Part shown: positions 34,146-42,020 of the stretch, piece after piece
How the letters are laid out: every line of letters begins with the position of its first letter
Numbering within the stretch: position 1 is the first letter of the stretch
Source: Kineosporia mesophila
Lineage (GTDB): Bacteria; Actinomycetota; Actinomycetes; Actinomycetales; Kineosporiaceae
NCBI RefSeq assembly: GCF_021129235.1
Contig: NZ_JAJOMA010000008.1
Coordinates: 124,001-188,000, forward strand
Reading direction: 5' to 3'
DNA: 64,000 nucleotides
The notes under the pieces: model-generated
Database searches by the model: none
What the model saw: only the letters and a program-made list of their open reading frames with translations
What the model was told of the DNA's origin: nothing
Program-made: the position numbers and the translations under genes

Positions 34146-36283
34146 GCCTCCACCGGCCCAGCATGCGCGGCCGCGCCCGTGCCGATCGAGGGCCACTGCT
34201 GCTGACCGCCCTCGTGGTGTTCGTCGCGGTCCTGATCACGGCCGCCGTTCCGCCGCTCATCGACCGACGGGCCGACCGGGCCGTGGCCGAGGCCGTGAGC
34301 GCTGCCGGTGACGCCGCCGGCATGACCGCGCAGGTGCCCTTCGACGCCGAGACACCCGGCTATCCCCGGGTCCGGCGGCCGAACTCGGCCACCGTCGCCG
34401 ACGGGTACGCCGGATCTGCGCAACAGTTGCTGAATCCCACCCTCAGATCGGTGTTCGGGCCGCCGGTCGTCAGTGTCTCCAGCAGTGACCTGGAGCTCAG
34501 GACGGGTGGCCTGCCCGGCCGGACCCTGCGGCTGGTGTACGTGGGCGAACCGGCTTCCCTCACCTGGACCGACGGCAGCCCACCCGCCCAGGATCCTTCC
34601 CGGGGCGAGGAGCGGGCCGGACCCGCTCCCTGGCCGGTCTCGGTGGGGCTGTCCGAAGCCGCCTCCGAAGTGCTCGGTCTCAGCACCGGCGACCGGGTCC
34701 GCACCGAGGACCGCGAGGGCGGCCGGGTCGAACTGCGGATCAGCGGGATCTACCGGGCGCAGAACCCCTCCGACCAGGTCTGGAAGGTTCAGCCGCAACT
34801 GCTGGAGCCCGCCGTGTTCACCGATACCCGGGGCATCACCACCAGCTTCACGTCGGTGCTGCTGTCGGCGGACTCGCTGCCGGACGGCCGCCTGGCCACC
34901 GCGCCCACCGACATGGACGTGACGATCGAGTTCAGGCCGACGGCGGGTTCGATCAGCCGCGACAACGCTCCGGTCGTGATCGACTCGCTGGTCGAACTGG
35001 GGGCCGGATCCGGCGTCGCGCAGGACGAGGGCCCGGCGATCGATTTCAATACCCGCCTGAGCGGTGTGCTGGAGAGGATTCTCGACCAGATCGCGGTGGC
35101 GACCGCCCTGGCCATCGTGTTGCTGGGGGCCGTGCTGGTCGCGGTCGGCCTGGCGCTTGCGCTCACCGCCGACCTGCTCACCCGGCGCCGGGGCGGGGTG
35201 CTGACCGGGCTGCGCCGGCGCGGGGCCTCGCTGCCCGGCCTGTGGGCCGAACTGGCCGTGGAGTCGGTGCTTGTGACACTGCTCGCGGGGGGCGCCGCTG
35301 CGCTGGTCGTCCGGCTGCTGATCGATGAGCTGTCTCTGGCCTGGTCCCTGCCCGTGCTGTTCGTCGCGGTCGTCGGGCCTCCCACCGTCGCGGTGCTGGC
35401 GGCCGCCCGGGCCACCAACCACCGGGCCGCGCCCGCCAACCGGTCTGCGCGCAGGACCCTGGCGGTCACCCGTCAACTGCGCCGCATCACGACCGAGGTC
35501 GCGGTGCTGCTCGCCGCCGTCGGTGCGTACACCGCCCTGAGTCAGCGGGGCATCGCCACCAACAACGGGGCCGCCGCCTCGCTGCTGCCCGCGCTGGCCC
35601 CGTCCCTGGTCGCGGTCAGCGGGGGAATCCTTCTGCTGCGGATACTTCCGCCGGCCCTGACCGGCTTCCTGCGGCCGGCCGGCCGGCTCCGGGGGAGCCT
35701 CCCGCTGCTGGCGGCGAGCCGTGCCGGTGCAACCGCGGGCCGGGTCCTGCCGCTGGTCCTGATCGTGACGTCCTGTGCCCTGGCCGTCTTTGCGCTGTCG
35801 GTGCGGGCCACCGCCTCCGGGAGTGGGCCCGTCGCGCCGGACGCGCGGCCGCTGGCCGGTGCCCTGGCCGACGGGCTGCGCGACCTCGCCCTGGTGGCGG
35901 GCCTTCTCCTCATGGCGCTCGCGGTCCTGGCCCTGGTGATCGGTGCCCTGGGCAGCGCCCCGGAACGCGGCGAGACCGCGGCCCGGCTGCGGACTCTCGG
36001 TCTGACGGTCGCCGACACCCGGTGGATCTGCCTGGGCGAGCTGCTGCCGGTCGCGCTGGCCGGCGGCCTGGTGGGCTGGATGCTCGGCCGGGTGCTGGCC
36101 TCGCGGGCGGTCGGCCTGCTCTCGCTGCGGGTGCTGAACGACCTGCCGGCCGACCCGGCGCTGGTCGTTCCGGTGATCACCTACGTTCCGGTGGTGCTGC
36201 TGATCGTCACGGTGGTGCTGGTGGCGGCGGTCGAGTCGTCGCTGCGGCGCCGGGAGCGGCTGGGCCAGGTCCTGCGCGCCTGA
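34142..36283 (+). CDS. FtsX/MacB-type ABC permease, second subunit
   Basis: The protein is 713 aa. It has an N-terminal helix (about 18-36), an extracytoplasmic domain (about 40-310), then a central set of helices and a C-terminal FtsX block with ARLRTLGLTVADTRWICLGELLPV between helices. It overlaps the preceding permease by 4 bp and ends before a hairpin terminator. It is shorter than its neighbour because it lacks the second large outside domain. Together with the two ATPases it forms an export or mechanotransmission complex. No MacA-like adaptor or two-component system is encoded beside it. Confidence 0.86.
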   Translation: MSLHRPSMRGRARADRGPLLLTALVVFVAVLITAAVPPLIDRRADRAVAEAVSAAGDAAGMTAQVPFDAETPGYPRVRRPNSATVADGYAGSAQQLLNPTLRSVFGPPVVSVSSSDLELRTGGLPGRTLRLVYVGEPASLTWTDGSPPAQDPSRGEERAGPAPWPVSVGLSEAASEVLGLSTGDRVRTEDREGGRVELRISGIYRAQNPSDQVWKVQPQLLEPAVFTDTRGITTSFTSVLLSADSLPDGRLATAPTDMDVTIEFRPTAGSISRDNAPVVIDSLVELGAGSGVAQDEGPAIDFNTRLSGVLERILDQIAVATALAIVLLGAVLVAVGLALALTADLLTRRRGGVLTGLRRRGASLPGLWAELAVESVLVTLLAGGAAALVVRLLIDELSLAWSLPVLFVAVVGPPTVAVLAAARATNHRAAPANRSARRTLAVTRQLRRITTEVAVLLAAVGAYTALSQRGIATNNGAAASLLPALAPSLVAVSGGILLLRILPPALTGFLRPAGRLRGSLPLLAASRAGATAGRVLPLVLIVTSCALAVFALSVRATASGSGPVAPDARPLAGALADGLRDLALVAGLLLMALAVLALVIGALGSAPERGETAARLRTLGLTVADTRWICLGELLPVALAGGLVGWMLGRVLASRAVGLLSLRVLNDLPADPALVVPVITYVPVVLLIVTVVLVAAVESSLRRRERLGQVLRA

Positions 36284-36285
36284 CC

Positions 36286-36311
36286 TGCCCGTCGGATGCC
36301 CACCGGACGGG
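36286..36311 (+). terminator. Hairpin after the ABC exporter operon
   Basis: GCCCGTCGG (36286-36294) pairs with CCGGACGGGC (36302-36311), with one bulged base and a 7-nt loop, 2 nt after the last permease stop. Confidence 0.6.
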
Positions 36312-36435
36312 CCTCAGGACCATGGCGATCAGATGTATCACTCTTGGTACCGGCGGCTTCACTCAGAGGTATCTTCTGGGGAATGGGAGGGTTGCCGGTC
36401 TGTCTACGCGGTGATCCGTCGAATCGGGGGGATTC

Positions 36436-39249
36436 GTGGGCAACCATCGGTCAGCTGCGTCCGGAGCGGGCGACGACAAGATGCCGGTGTTCAAGGGGGC
36501 CAGACAGCTTCTGGAGTGCCTGGAACGCCTGGCCCGCCGGCCACGCCGGCGGGAGGCACCGGCCTCGGCCGGGAAGACCCGCGGGGTCCAGGGCATCCCG
36601 CTCGTCTGCCTGAAACGGGTGGACGACGGGGGTGCCCTGGTCGAGGGACTGGCCAGATATCTGAAGGAGGCCGAGCCGCGCCGTATCCCGCACGTCGTGC
36701 ATCGCTGTGTGCCCCCGCCGCCCGGCGCGGACGACCTCGACGACATGGCGGGCGGCCTGCTGCGAATCGCCCGTGAGCTGGCGAGTGGTCCCAACACCGC
36801 GGGTGGCCGGATCCGGTTCGGCCGGTTCGGTCTCGTGCACTGGCTGATCCATCAGGATCTCGGGGCCGACCACATCGATTCGGACGGTCTGCTGCGCCGG
36901 CGGCTACGTGACCGGGAGCTGTCCTCGTCCCGGTACGCGTCGCTGTTCTCCGACGAGCTGCCCGAGTTCCTCGATGCCCCGGTCGCCCGGTGGGCCAAAC
37001 TCGCGCGGATCGTGCCTCCACTGTGGTTCATGGTGCGTCTCAGCGGCCGGGTTCCGGGCATCGGGCGGGAGTACCGGTGGCTCCTGCGCCAGCCCTACCT
37101 CGAACCGCAAGACCCAGGAACGGTTCTCGGGTTCGGGGTGCGGCTGACCGAGGGCCGCCGGGATGCCGAGGAGCCCGAAGAGGTGCTGCTCCTGCTGGTG
37201 AAGGCCTTCCTGTCCGACCTCGCCCACGCCTACCGCCGTTCGTTCTGGCACCCGCGGGGAGCCCGCCGTACGTCCTACCCCGTGGTGCTCCTGGACGATG
37301 CCGAGGAGGGCGGCTTCCTACTCCAGCACCTCGTCCAGGAGATCCGCAGCCACCCGCGCCGTACCTTCGACCCCCTGGTCCTGGTCGCCGCGGCCCGGAC
37401 GTTCCCGCCCGACGCGCTGAGCGGTGGCGGCACCGGTTCCGGCGTCGTGCGGTGGACCGCGTCCGAGGCGGTCGACGGCTACGAGGCGTGGTGCCGCCGG
37501 GGCGCCGGGCGTTCCCGGGCCGAGGATGTCTGGCACCTGCTGATCAGGGTGCCGCCGGTCGAGGTGAAGCCCGCGGCGGACGCGGACGACGAGCAGTACG
37601 CGGCGCTCTGGCACGCCGCCAACAATGCCCGGCGGTTCGAGGTGGCGACGCCGGCGCTCTGGGCCCGCGCGTGGGTGGTACCGGTCGCCCTGGTGCTGCT
37701 GATGGTCGGAGGCGCGGGCGGCTGGTTCGCGACGGGACGACCGGCCGCGCCTGATATTCACCTGTCCCTGCCCCGGCTCTCCGCCTCGGACCGGGAGGAG
37801 CCGGCCGATGGCCCTCCTGTCCCGGCGAACACGGATGACGTGCAGCTCGAGGAAGCCGGTCTACCGTACTGTTCGAAAGACGCTGCGGCCCATCGCAACG
37901 TCCGGTTGGTGCTGCAGTCTGCGGAGCGCTACGAATGTGTCGGGGTCGCCGGGCAGATGGCAGCCTTCGCCCCTCGGGATCGCTCGGCGGCTCAGTTCGA
38001 CGCAACGCTGTCCGCGCAGAACGACCGCGCCGGGGAGTTGAAGCGGGCCTCACCGGATCGGCCGGTTCTGTGTCTGGTCTATGCGACAGCGTTCGAGAGC
38101 CGGGGCAAGGGCGGCAAGACGCCGGACAACACAGAACAGAAGCTCGAGTTCATGGGTTACCTCCGGGCTCAGCAGAGACAGAACACGATGCGCGATGGCC
38201 CTAACCAGCCGATCGTGCGGCTCCTGCTGGGAAATGCCGGGCCGGGTATGGGTAACTATCCGGCGATGCTGGCCCAGTTCGGTCCGGCCGGGGATGGCTG
38301 CGATGCTCTCGGCGTGATCGGTCTCGACGAAAGCACTTCCACCACGAGACAATTGATTCTCAAACTCAATGACCTCCAGTACCCGGTCGTGTCCGCGACG
38401 CTCACGGCCGACAACCTGGCCGACGGGGCCAGGAACTATTTCTCCGTGGCCGCGCCCAATTCCGCGCAGGCGGCCGAGATCGCCCGCTGGGCGGCGGACC
38501 GGACCGACGGCCGACAGGTTCCCCGTGACGTGGCGGTGATCTGTCCGCGCGACGCCGGCAACCTATGGAGCGAGACCCTGACGCATTTCCTGCGCCGGCA
38601 GTTTGCCGGGCGACGGTGGAACCTTACGGTGTACGCGTACACTCCGGATTTGCTGGAGGCCGAGGAAGACACCGGTGGGGGCGCCTGCGGTAGTAGCGCG
38701 GTTCCGGTGGACGAACTCGAGGATCTTCCCGCGCAGTTGCGGGAGCAGGGTGACCCGGTGGTGGTCTTCGCCGGGCGGGGCCAGGATTTCGGGGTCTTCC
38801 TGACCCATTTCGACAGCGATCTGGATGTGATCGCCGCCGACGACGTTTCCAGCGATGTGGCCCGTCGGCAGGACAACGGATCCCTGGACGGCCGCGAGTA
38901 CTCCTACATTTCATTGGCTTTTGCGGGAGAAGGAGAATCGCCGGCGAAGCAGGAGTACGCCGGGTATCTGAGGTTCAAGGGTATGAATGACATCAGGGCG
39001 GATGTCGACGGGCATGCGGCCCTGGCTGAGGCGGCCGCCCTCGCCTACATTCGCGCTGCCCGGGCCGTTCGCGCGGACGGACTCGCCCTGGGGCGCGAGC
39101 GACTGATCGAGAAACTTCGCCTCCAGGCCGGAGACCGGGCCGGGTCGCCGGATACCGGTCAGCTGGAGCCGAAAGTCTGGTCGGGAGTGGACTGCCGGGT
39201 CTGTGTTCTGCGGGTCACCAAGAACATGCGCATCCGGCCGGACCAGTGA
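36436..39249 (+). CDS. Single-pass membrane protein: NTPase-like cytoplasmic part fused to type 1 periplasmic-binding domain
   Basis: The protein is 937 aa. Residues about 50-400 resemble a degenerate P-loop/STAND-like domain: it starts GIPLVCLKRVDD where a Walker A would be, and later has YPVVLLDDAEEGG (Walker-B-like) and PLVLVAAAR (sensor-like). No GKS/T is present. One strong transmembrane helix follows (about 412-434, AWVVPVALVLLMVGGAGGWF). After a Pro/Asp-rich linker, about 470-937 form a LivJ-like type 1 binding fold (LGVIGLDESTSTTRQLILKLNDLQ, YFSVAAPNSAQAAEIARWAAD, DVAVICPRD). It is predicted to be an N-in receptor. GTG 36436 follows a GGGGGG ribosome binding site. It is monocistronic. 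Confidence 0.72.
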   Translation: MGNHRSAASGAGDDKMPVFKGARQLLECLERLARRPRRREAPASAGKTRGVQGIPLVCLKRVDDGGALVEGLARYLKEAEPRRIPHVVHRCVPPPPGADDLDDMAGGLLRIARELASGPNTAGGRIRFGRFGLVHWLIHQDLGADHIDSDGLLRRRLRDRELSSSRYASLFSDELPEFLDAPVARWAKLARIVPPLWFMVRLSGRVPGIGREYRWLLRQPYLEPQDPGTVLGFGVRLTEGRRDAEEPEEVLLLLVKAFLSDLAHAYRRSFWHPRGARRTSYPVVLLDDAEEGGFLLQHLVQEIRSHPRRTFDPLVLVAAARTFPPDALSGGGTGSGVVRWTASEAVDGYEAWCRRGAGRSRAEDVWHLLIRVPPVEVKPAADADDEQYAALWHAANNARRFEVATPALWARAWVVPVALVLLMVGGAGGWFATGRPAAPDIHLSLPRLSASDREEPADGPPVPANTDDVQLEEAGLPYCSKDAAAHRNVRLVLQSAERYECVGVAGQMAAFAPRDRSAAQFDATLSAQNDRAGELKRASPDRPVLCLVYATAFESRGKGGKTPDNTEQKLEFMGYLRAQQRQNTMRDGPNQPIVRLLLGNAGPGMGNYPAMLAQFGPAGDGCDALGVIGLDESTSTTRQLILKLNDLQYPVVSATLTADNLADGARNYFSVAAPNSAQAAEIARWAADRTDGRQVPRDVAVICPRDAGNLWSETLTHFLRRQFAGRRWNLTVYAYTPDLLEAEEDTGGGACGSSAVPVDELEDLPAQLREQGDPVVVFAGRGQDFGVFLTHFDSDLDVIAADDVSSDVARRQDNGSLDGREYSYISLAFAGEGESPAKQEYAGYLRFKGMNDIRADVDGHAALAEAAALAYIRAARAVRADGLALGRERLIEKLRLQAGDRAGSPDTGQLEPKVWSGVDCRVCVLRVTKNMRIRPDQ

Positions 39250-39273
39250 CGTCCGGCCGATGGGGGCCGCTTC

Positions 39274-39651
39274 TCAGATCAGGTCCTCGAACCGGCAGTT
39301 ACGCACGTCCGGCTCGGGCAGTACCCCGAACCGTACGGCGGGAATCGTGGTGCGCTCCTGGAGGATCGCGAGGCACAGGCGGTGCATGCCGTCCATCAGC
39401 CGGCCGTCCGGGCGCAGGATGATCGGGTGGGTGGGGTCCACTGCCAGGATCAGGCGGGCGTGGTTCAGCACGCGGCGCACGGTGGGGGACGAGGTGGCGT
39501 CGGTCCAGTAGTCCGTGTCGATCTCGGGGAACGAGGCCACGGGCACGTCGTGCCGGGGCAGGTCGCGGCTCAGGTCGATCAGGCGGGCCACGTTCCAGGC
39601 GTCGTGGCCGGGGCCGGACCCGGCCGGCCAGAAGTGGTACTGCGGGCGCAT
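39274..39651 (-). CDS. ParB/sulfiredoxin-like domain protein
   Basis: The protein is 125 aa. The pattern LIDLSRDLP, FPEIDTDYW, PIILRPDGRLMDGMHRLCLAIL then VRFGVLPEPDVRNC matches a small actinobacterial family annotated as ParB-N/Srx-like. The GMHR block is the nucleotide-binding (GxxR) motif of that fold. The function is unknown; ATP- or CTP-dependent regulation is possible. It is divergent from the alpha/beta hydrolase gene across 120 bp that contain a 15-bp palindrome. Confidence 0.65.
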   Translation of the reverse strand: MRPQYHFWPAGSGPGHDAWNVARLIDLSRDLPRHDVPVASFPEIDTDYWTDATSSPTVRRVLNHARLILAVDPTHPIILRPDGRLMDGMHRLCLAILQERTTIPAVRFGVLPEPDVRNCRFEDLI

Positions 39652-39677
39652 CGCGTCAATCTAGCCCCCTTGCCAAT

Positions 39678-39692
39678 CGGAACGTCGTTCCG
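39678..39692. promoter_or_regulatory. Candidate operator palindrome upstream of the hydrolase gene
   Basis: CGGAACGTCGTTCCG is a perfect 7+1+7 inverted repeat in the divergent gap 39652-39771. Size and symmetry suit a TetR-family dimer. A TetR gene lies in the same direction just downstream of the hydrolase, so autoregulation is possible. Confidence 0.45.
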
Positions 39693-39771
39693 TATCGTCG
39701 GCGGAACGCAGTTTCGGTTAGTTGCCTCGGCGCTGGTCCGGACTGGAACACCCTGAGAGGAAAGCTCACTC

Positions 39772-40689
39772 ATGTCCGAAACGCTTGATGTCGGCGCTCC
39801 CACGCCGACGATCTCGGTGAAGCCCGTCGTGCTGCCCGCCCCCGAGCGGGGCACCGACCTGCAGGTGCGGGTGTCCGCGCCCACGACCGGCGAGAACCTG
39901 CCGGTCATCGTGTTCTCCCACGGTTTCGGCAAGTCCCTGGACGCCTACGCGCCGCTGGCCGACTTCTGGGCCTCGCACGGGTTCGTCGTGATCCAGCCGA
40001 CCCACCTCGACTCCCACACGCTCGGCCTGACCCCGGAAGACCCGCGGTACGCCGACATCTGGCGCTTCCGTAACCGGGACCTCACCCGGGTGCTCGACGA
40101 GATCGAGGTGCTCACCTCGTCCGTACCCGGTCTGGCGAGCCGGATCGACCGCGACCGCATCGCGGTGGCGGGGCACTCGTGGGGCGCGACGACGGCGAGC
40201 ATGCTGATCGGCGCCCGCGTGGTGGGCGATGCCGAGGACGTCGCCGACGACCGGGTCAAGGCCACCGTGCTGCTGGCGCTCGCGGGTACCGGGGGCGAGG
40301 ACCTGACCCCGTTCGCGGCGCAGAACTTCGCGTTCATGAGCCCGGACTTCTCCGGCATGACGCCGCCGGCCCTGCTGGTGGCGGGCGACGCCGACCAGTC
40401 CCCGCTGAGTGTCCGTGGCCCGGAATGGTTCACGGACGGCTTCCACCTGGCCCCGGGGGAGAAGCACCTGCTCACGCTGTTCGGCGCGGAGCACTCGCTG
40501 GGCGGGATCACCGGCTCCGGGGTCACCGAGACCACGGACGAGAACCCGGAGCGGGTGGCCCTGATCCAGCAGGTCACGGTGGCCTACCTGCGCAGCGCCC
40601 TGGGGATCGACCCCACCGCCTGGGACGCCGCCCGGGACACCCTGAAGGACGGGGCGAGCCAGGTCGGGAGCCTGGTGACCAAGGGCTGA
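39772..40689 (+). CDS. Alpha/beta hydrolase (chlorophyllase/PAF-acetylhydrolase-like)
   Basis: The protein is 305 aa, without a signal peptide. An oxyanion-region motif FSHGFG is followed by the nucleophile elbow GHSWG. The acidic residue is probably in AGDADQ and the catalytic His is in GAEHSLGG, completing a Ser-Asp-His triad. Substrates for this branch are esters; the exact one is unknown. ATG 39772 follows GAGAGGAAAG. A TetR-family regulator starts 71 bp downstream in the same direction. Confidence 0.88.
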   Translation: MSETLDVGAPTPTISVKPVVLPAPERGTDLQVRVSAPTTGENLPVIVFSHGFGKSLDAYAPLADFWASHGFVVIQPTHLDSHTLGLTPEDPRYADIWRFRNRDLTRVLDEIEVLTSSVPGLASRIDRDRIAVAGHSWGATTASMLIGARVVGDAEDVADDRVKATVLLALAGTGGEDLTPFAAQNFAFMSPDFSGMTPPALLVAGDADQSPLSVRGPEWFTDGFHLAPGEKHLLTLFGAEHSLGGITGSGVTETTDENPERVALIQQVTVAYLRSALGIDPTAWDAARDTLKDGASQVGSLVTKG

Positions 40690-40760
40690 ACGCTCCCGCG
40701 GCACGGCGTGCGGGACCGTGCGGGACACTGGGCGGATGCTGTCGCTCCCGGGGGAAGCCC

Positions 40761-41327
40761 GTGCCTAGGGCCGGACTCGATCCCGCCGCCGTCGTCGCGG
40801 CCGGTGCCGCCCTGGCCGACGAGGTCGGATTCGCCCGGCTCACCATGGGCATGCTGGCCGAGCGGGTCGGGGTGCGCACCCCGTCGCTCTACAAGCACAT
40901 CGCGAGCCAGGACGACCTCAACCGCCGGATCGCCGCGCTGGCCGTCACCGAGGCGTCCGAGGCGGTCGGCTCGGCCATCCAGGGGTACGCGGGCAAGGAC
41001 GCCCTGGCCGCCGCCTCACGGGCCTTCCGGGGGTACGTGGTCGCCCACCCGGGCCGGTACGCGGCCACCGTGGGGATGGAGCCGACCGGCCCGGACGACC
41101 CGATGGCGGCGGCCAGCGTGCGCCTCATGGCGGCGCTCAAGGCGGTGCTGCGGGCGTACGACGTGCCGCCCGGCGAGATGACGCACGCCCTGCGGGCCCT
41201 GCGCAGCTTTCTGCACGGGTTCGCGACCATCGAGGCCGGGAACGGTTTTCAGTGGGCCGCCGACGTCGACGAGAGTTTCGAGTGGCTCATCACGCTGATG
41301 GACCGGGGTCTGCGCAAGAGCGACTGA
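40761..41327 (+). CDS. TetR/AcrR-family transcriptional regulator (WHG-type C-terminal domain)
   Basis: The protein is 188 aa. The N-terminal HTH (about 8-50) includes GFARLTMGMLAERVGVRTPSLYKHI. The C-terminal ligand domain, with AHPGRYAATV and ALRSFLHGFATIEAG, resembles the TetR_C_33/WHG group. GTG 40761 is preceded by GGGGGAAG. The upstream open frame lacks similarity. It probably controls the adjacent hydrolase, for which a palindrome exists at 39678. Confidence 0.88.
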   Translation: MPRAGLDPAAVVAAGAALADEVGFARLTMGMLAERVGVRTPSLYKHIASQDDLNRRIAALAVTEASEAVGSAIQGYAGKDALAAASRAFRGYVVAHPGRYAATVGMEPTGPDDPMAAASVRLMAALKAVLRAYDVPPGEMTHALRALRSFLHGFATIEAGNGFQWAADVDESFEWLITLMDRGLRKSD

Positions 41328-41357
41328 GCGAGCGCCGGACCGGGGTCGGCGAGGGTT

Positions 41358-41894
41358 TCAGGAGACGCGCGACGTGCGCATCACCGATCGGGCCACGGCG
41401 GCGGCCATCACACCCGGCATCTCACGGAGCGTGGTCCGGTGGGGCACCGCGGGCGGGGTCTGGATGTACCCGGCGGTGGTGGTGTCGAGGGCCAGTTCGG
41501 TGAGCTCACCGGCGAAGCCGCCCGAGGCGCCGATCTCCAGGCGCCAGTCCTGGCGTTCCATCTGACGGGTGAGCCACACGACGTCCAGGTCGAGGGCCAG
41601 CGCAAGGTCGTGAACGGTGGCGGTACCGCCCATCTCGAGAAGGGCGTTGTGCACATCGGCAGGTGTGCAGTCTTGGCCCGCCATGGACTTCCGGGTGTTC
41701 GGGGCGCGGTCGTGGGCGGCGGCCTCGGCCGGCGTCAGATACTCCACGACGCAGAGGGTGTCACCGTCCTCGTGCTTCCAGCCGATGTGGGAGATCAGGG
41801 TCTGGGGGCCGAGCTGGCGTTTGGCCCGTTCGCGGGCCTGGTCGTTGTTCTTGACCGAGCGTTTACCCGCGTACGGATAGGTCACCGTTTCCAT
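41358..41894 (-). CDS. Hypothetical protein
   Basis: The protein is 178 aa and soluble, with no family recognised. The N-terminal ~60 residues (METVTYPYAGKRSVKNNDQARERAKRQ...) are charged. The middle (about 75-125; DVHNALLEMGGTATVHDLALALDLDVVWLTRQM) looks like a winged-helix fold, which would allow nucleic-acid binding. A clear ATG and GGAGGAGCC on the minus strand support it as a real gene. It stands alone between a TetR gene and an MCP gene. Confidence 0.6.
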   Translation of the reverse strand: METVTYPYAGKRSVKNNDQARERAKRQLGPQTLISHIGWKHEDGDTLCVVEYLTPAEAAAHDRAPNTRKSMAGQDCTPADVHNALLEMGGTATVHDLALALDLDVVWLTRQMERQDWRLEIGASGGFAGELTELALDTTTAGYIQTPPAVPHRTTLREMPGVMAAAVARSVMRTSRVS

Positions 41895-42020
41895 GACGGC
41901 TCCTCCACTCTCCGGTGAGGGGGAAAGATCGGGGGCTCCGTCGGCACGGTCGCCGTGGGTGTTAACTGCTTCAAGTAGCGGTACGGGAAACAGGCGGGCG
42001 TGACCACCCGTCCGGCCCCG

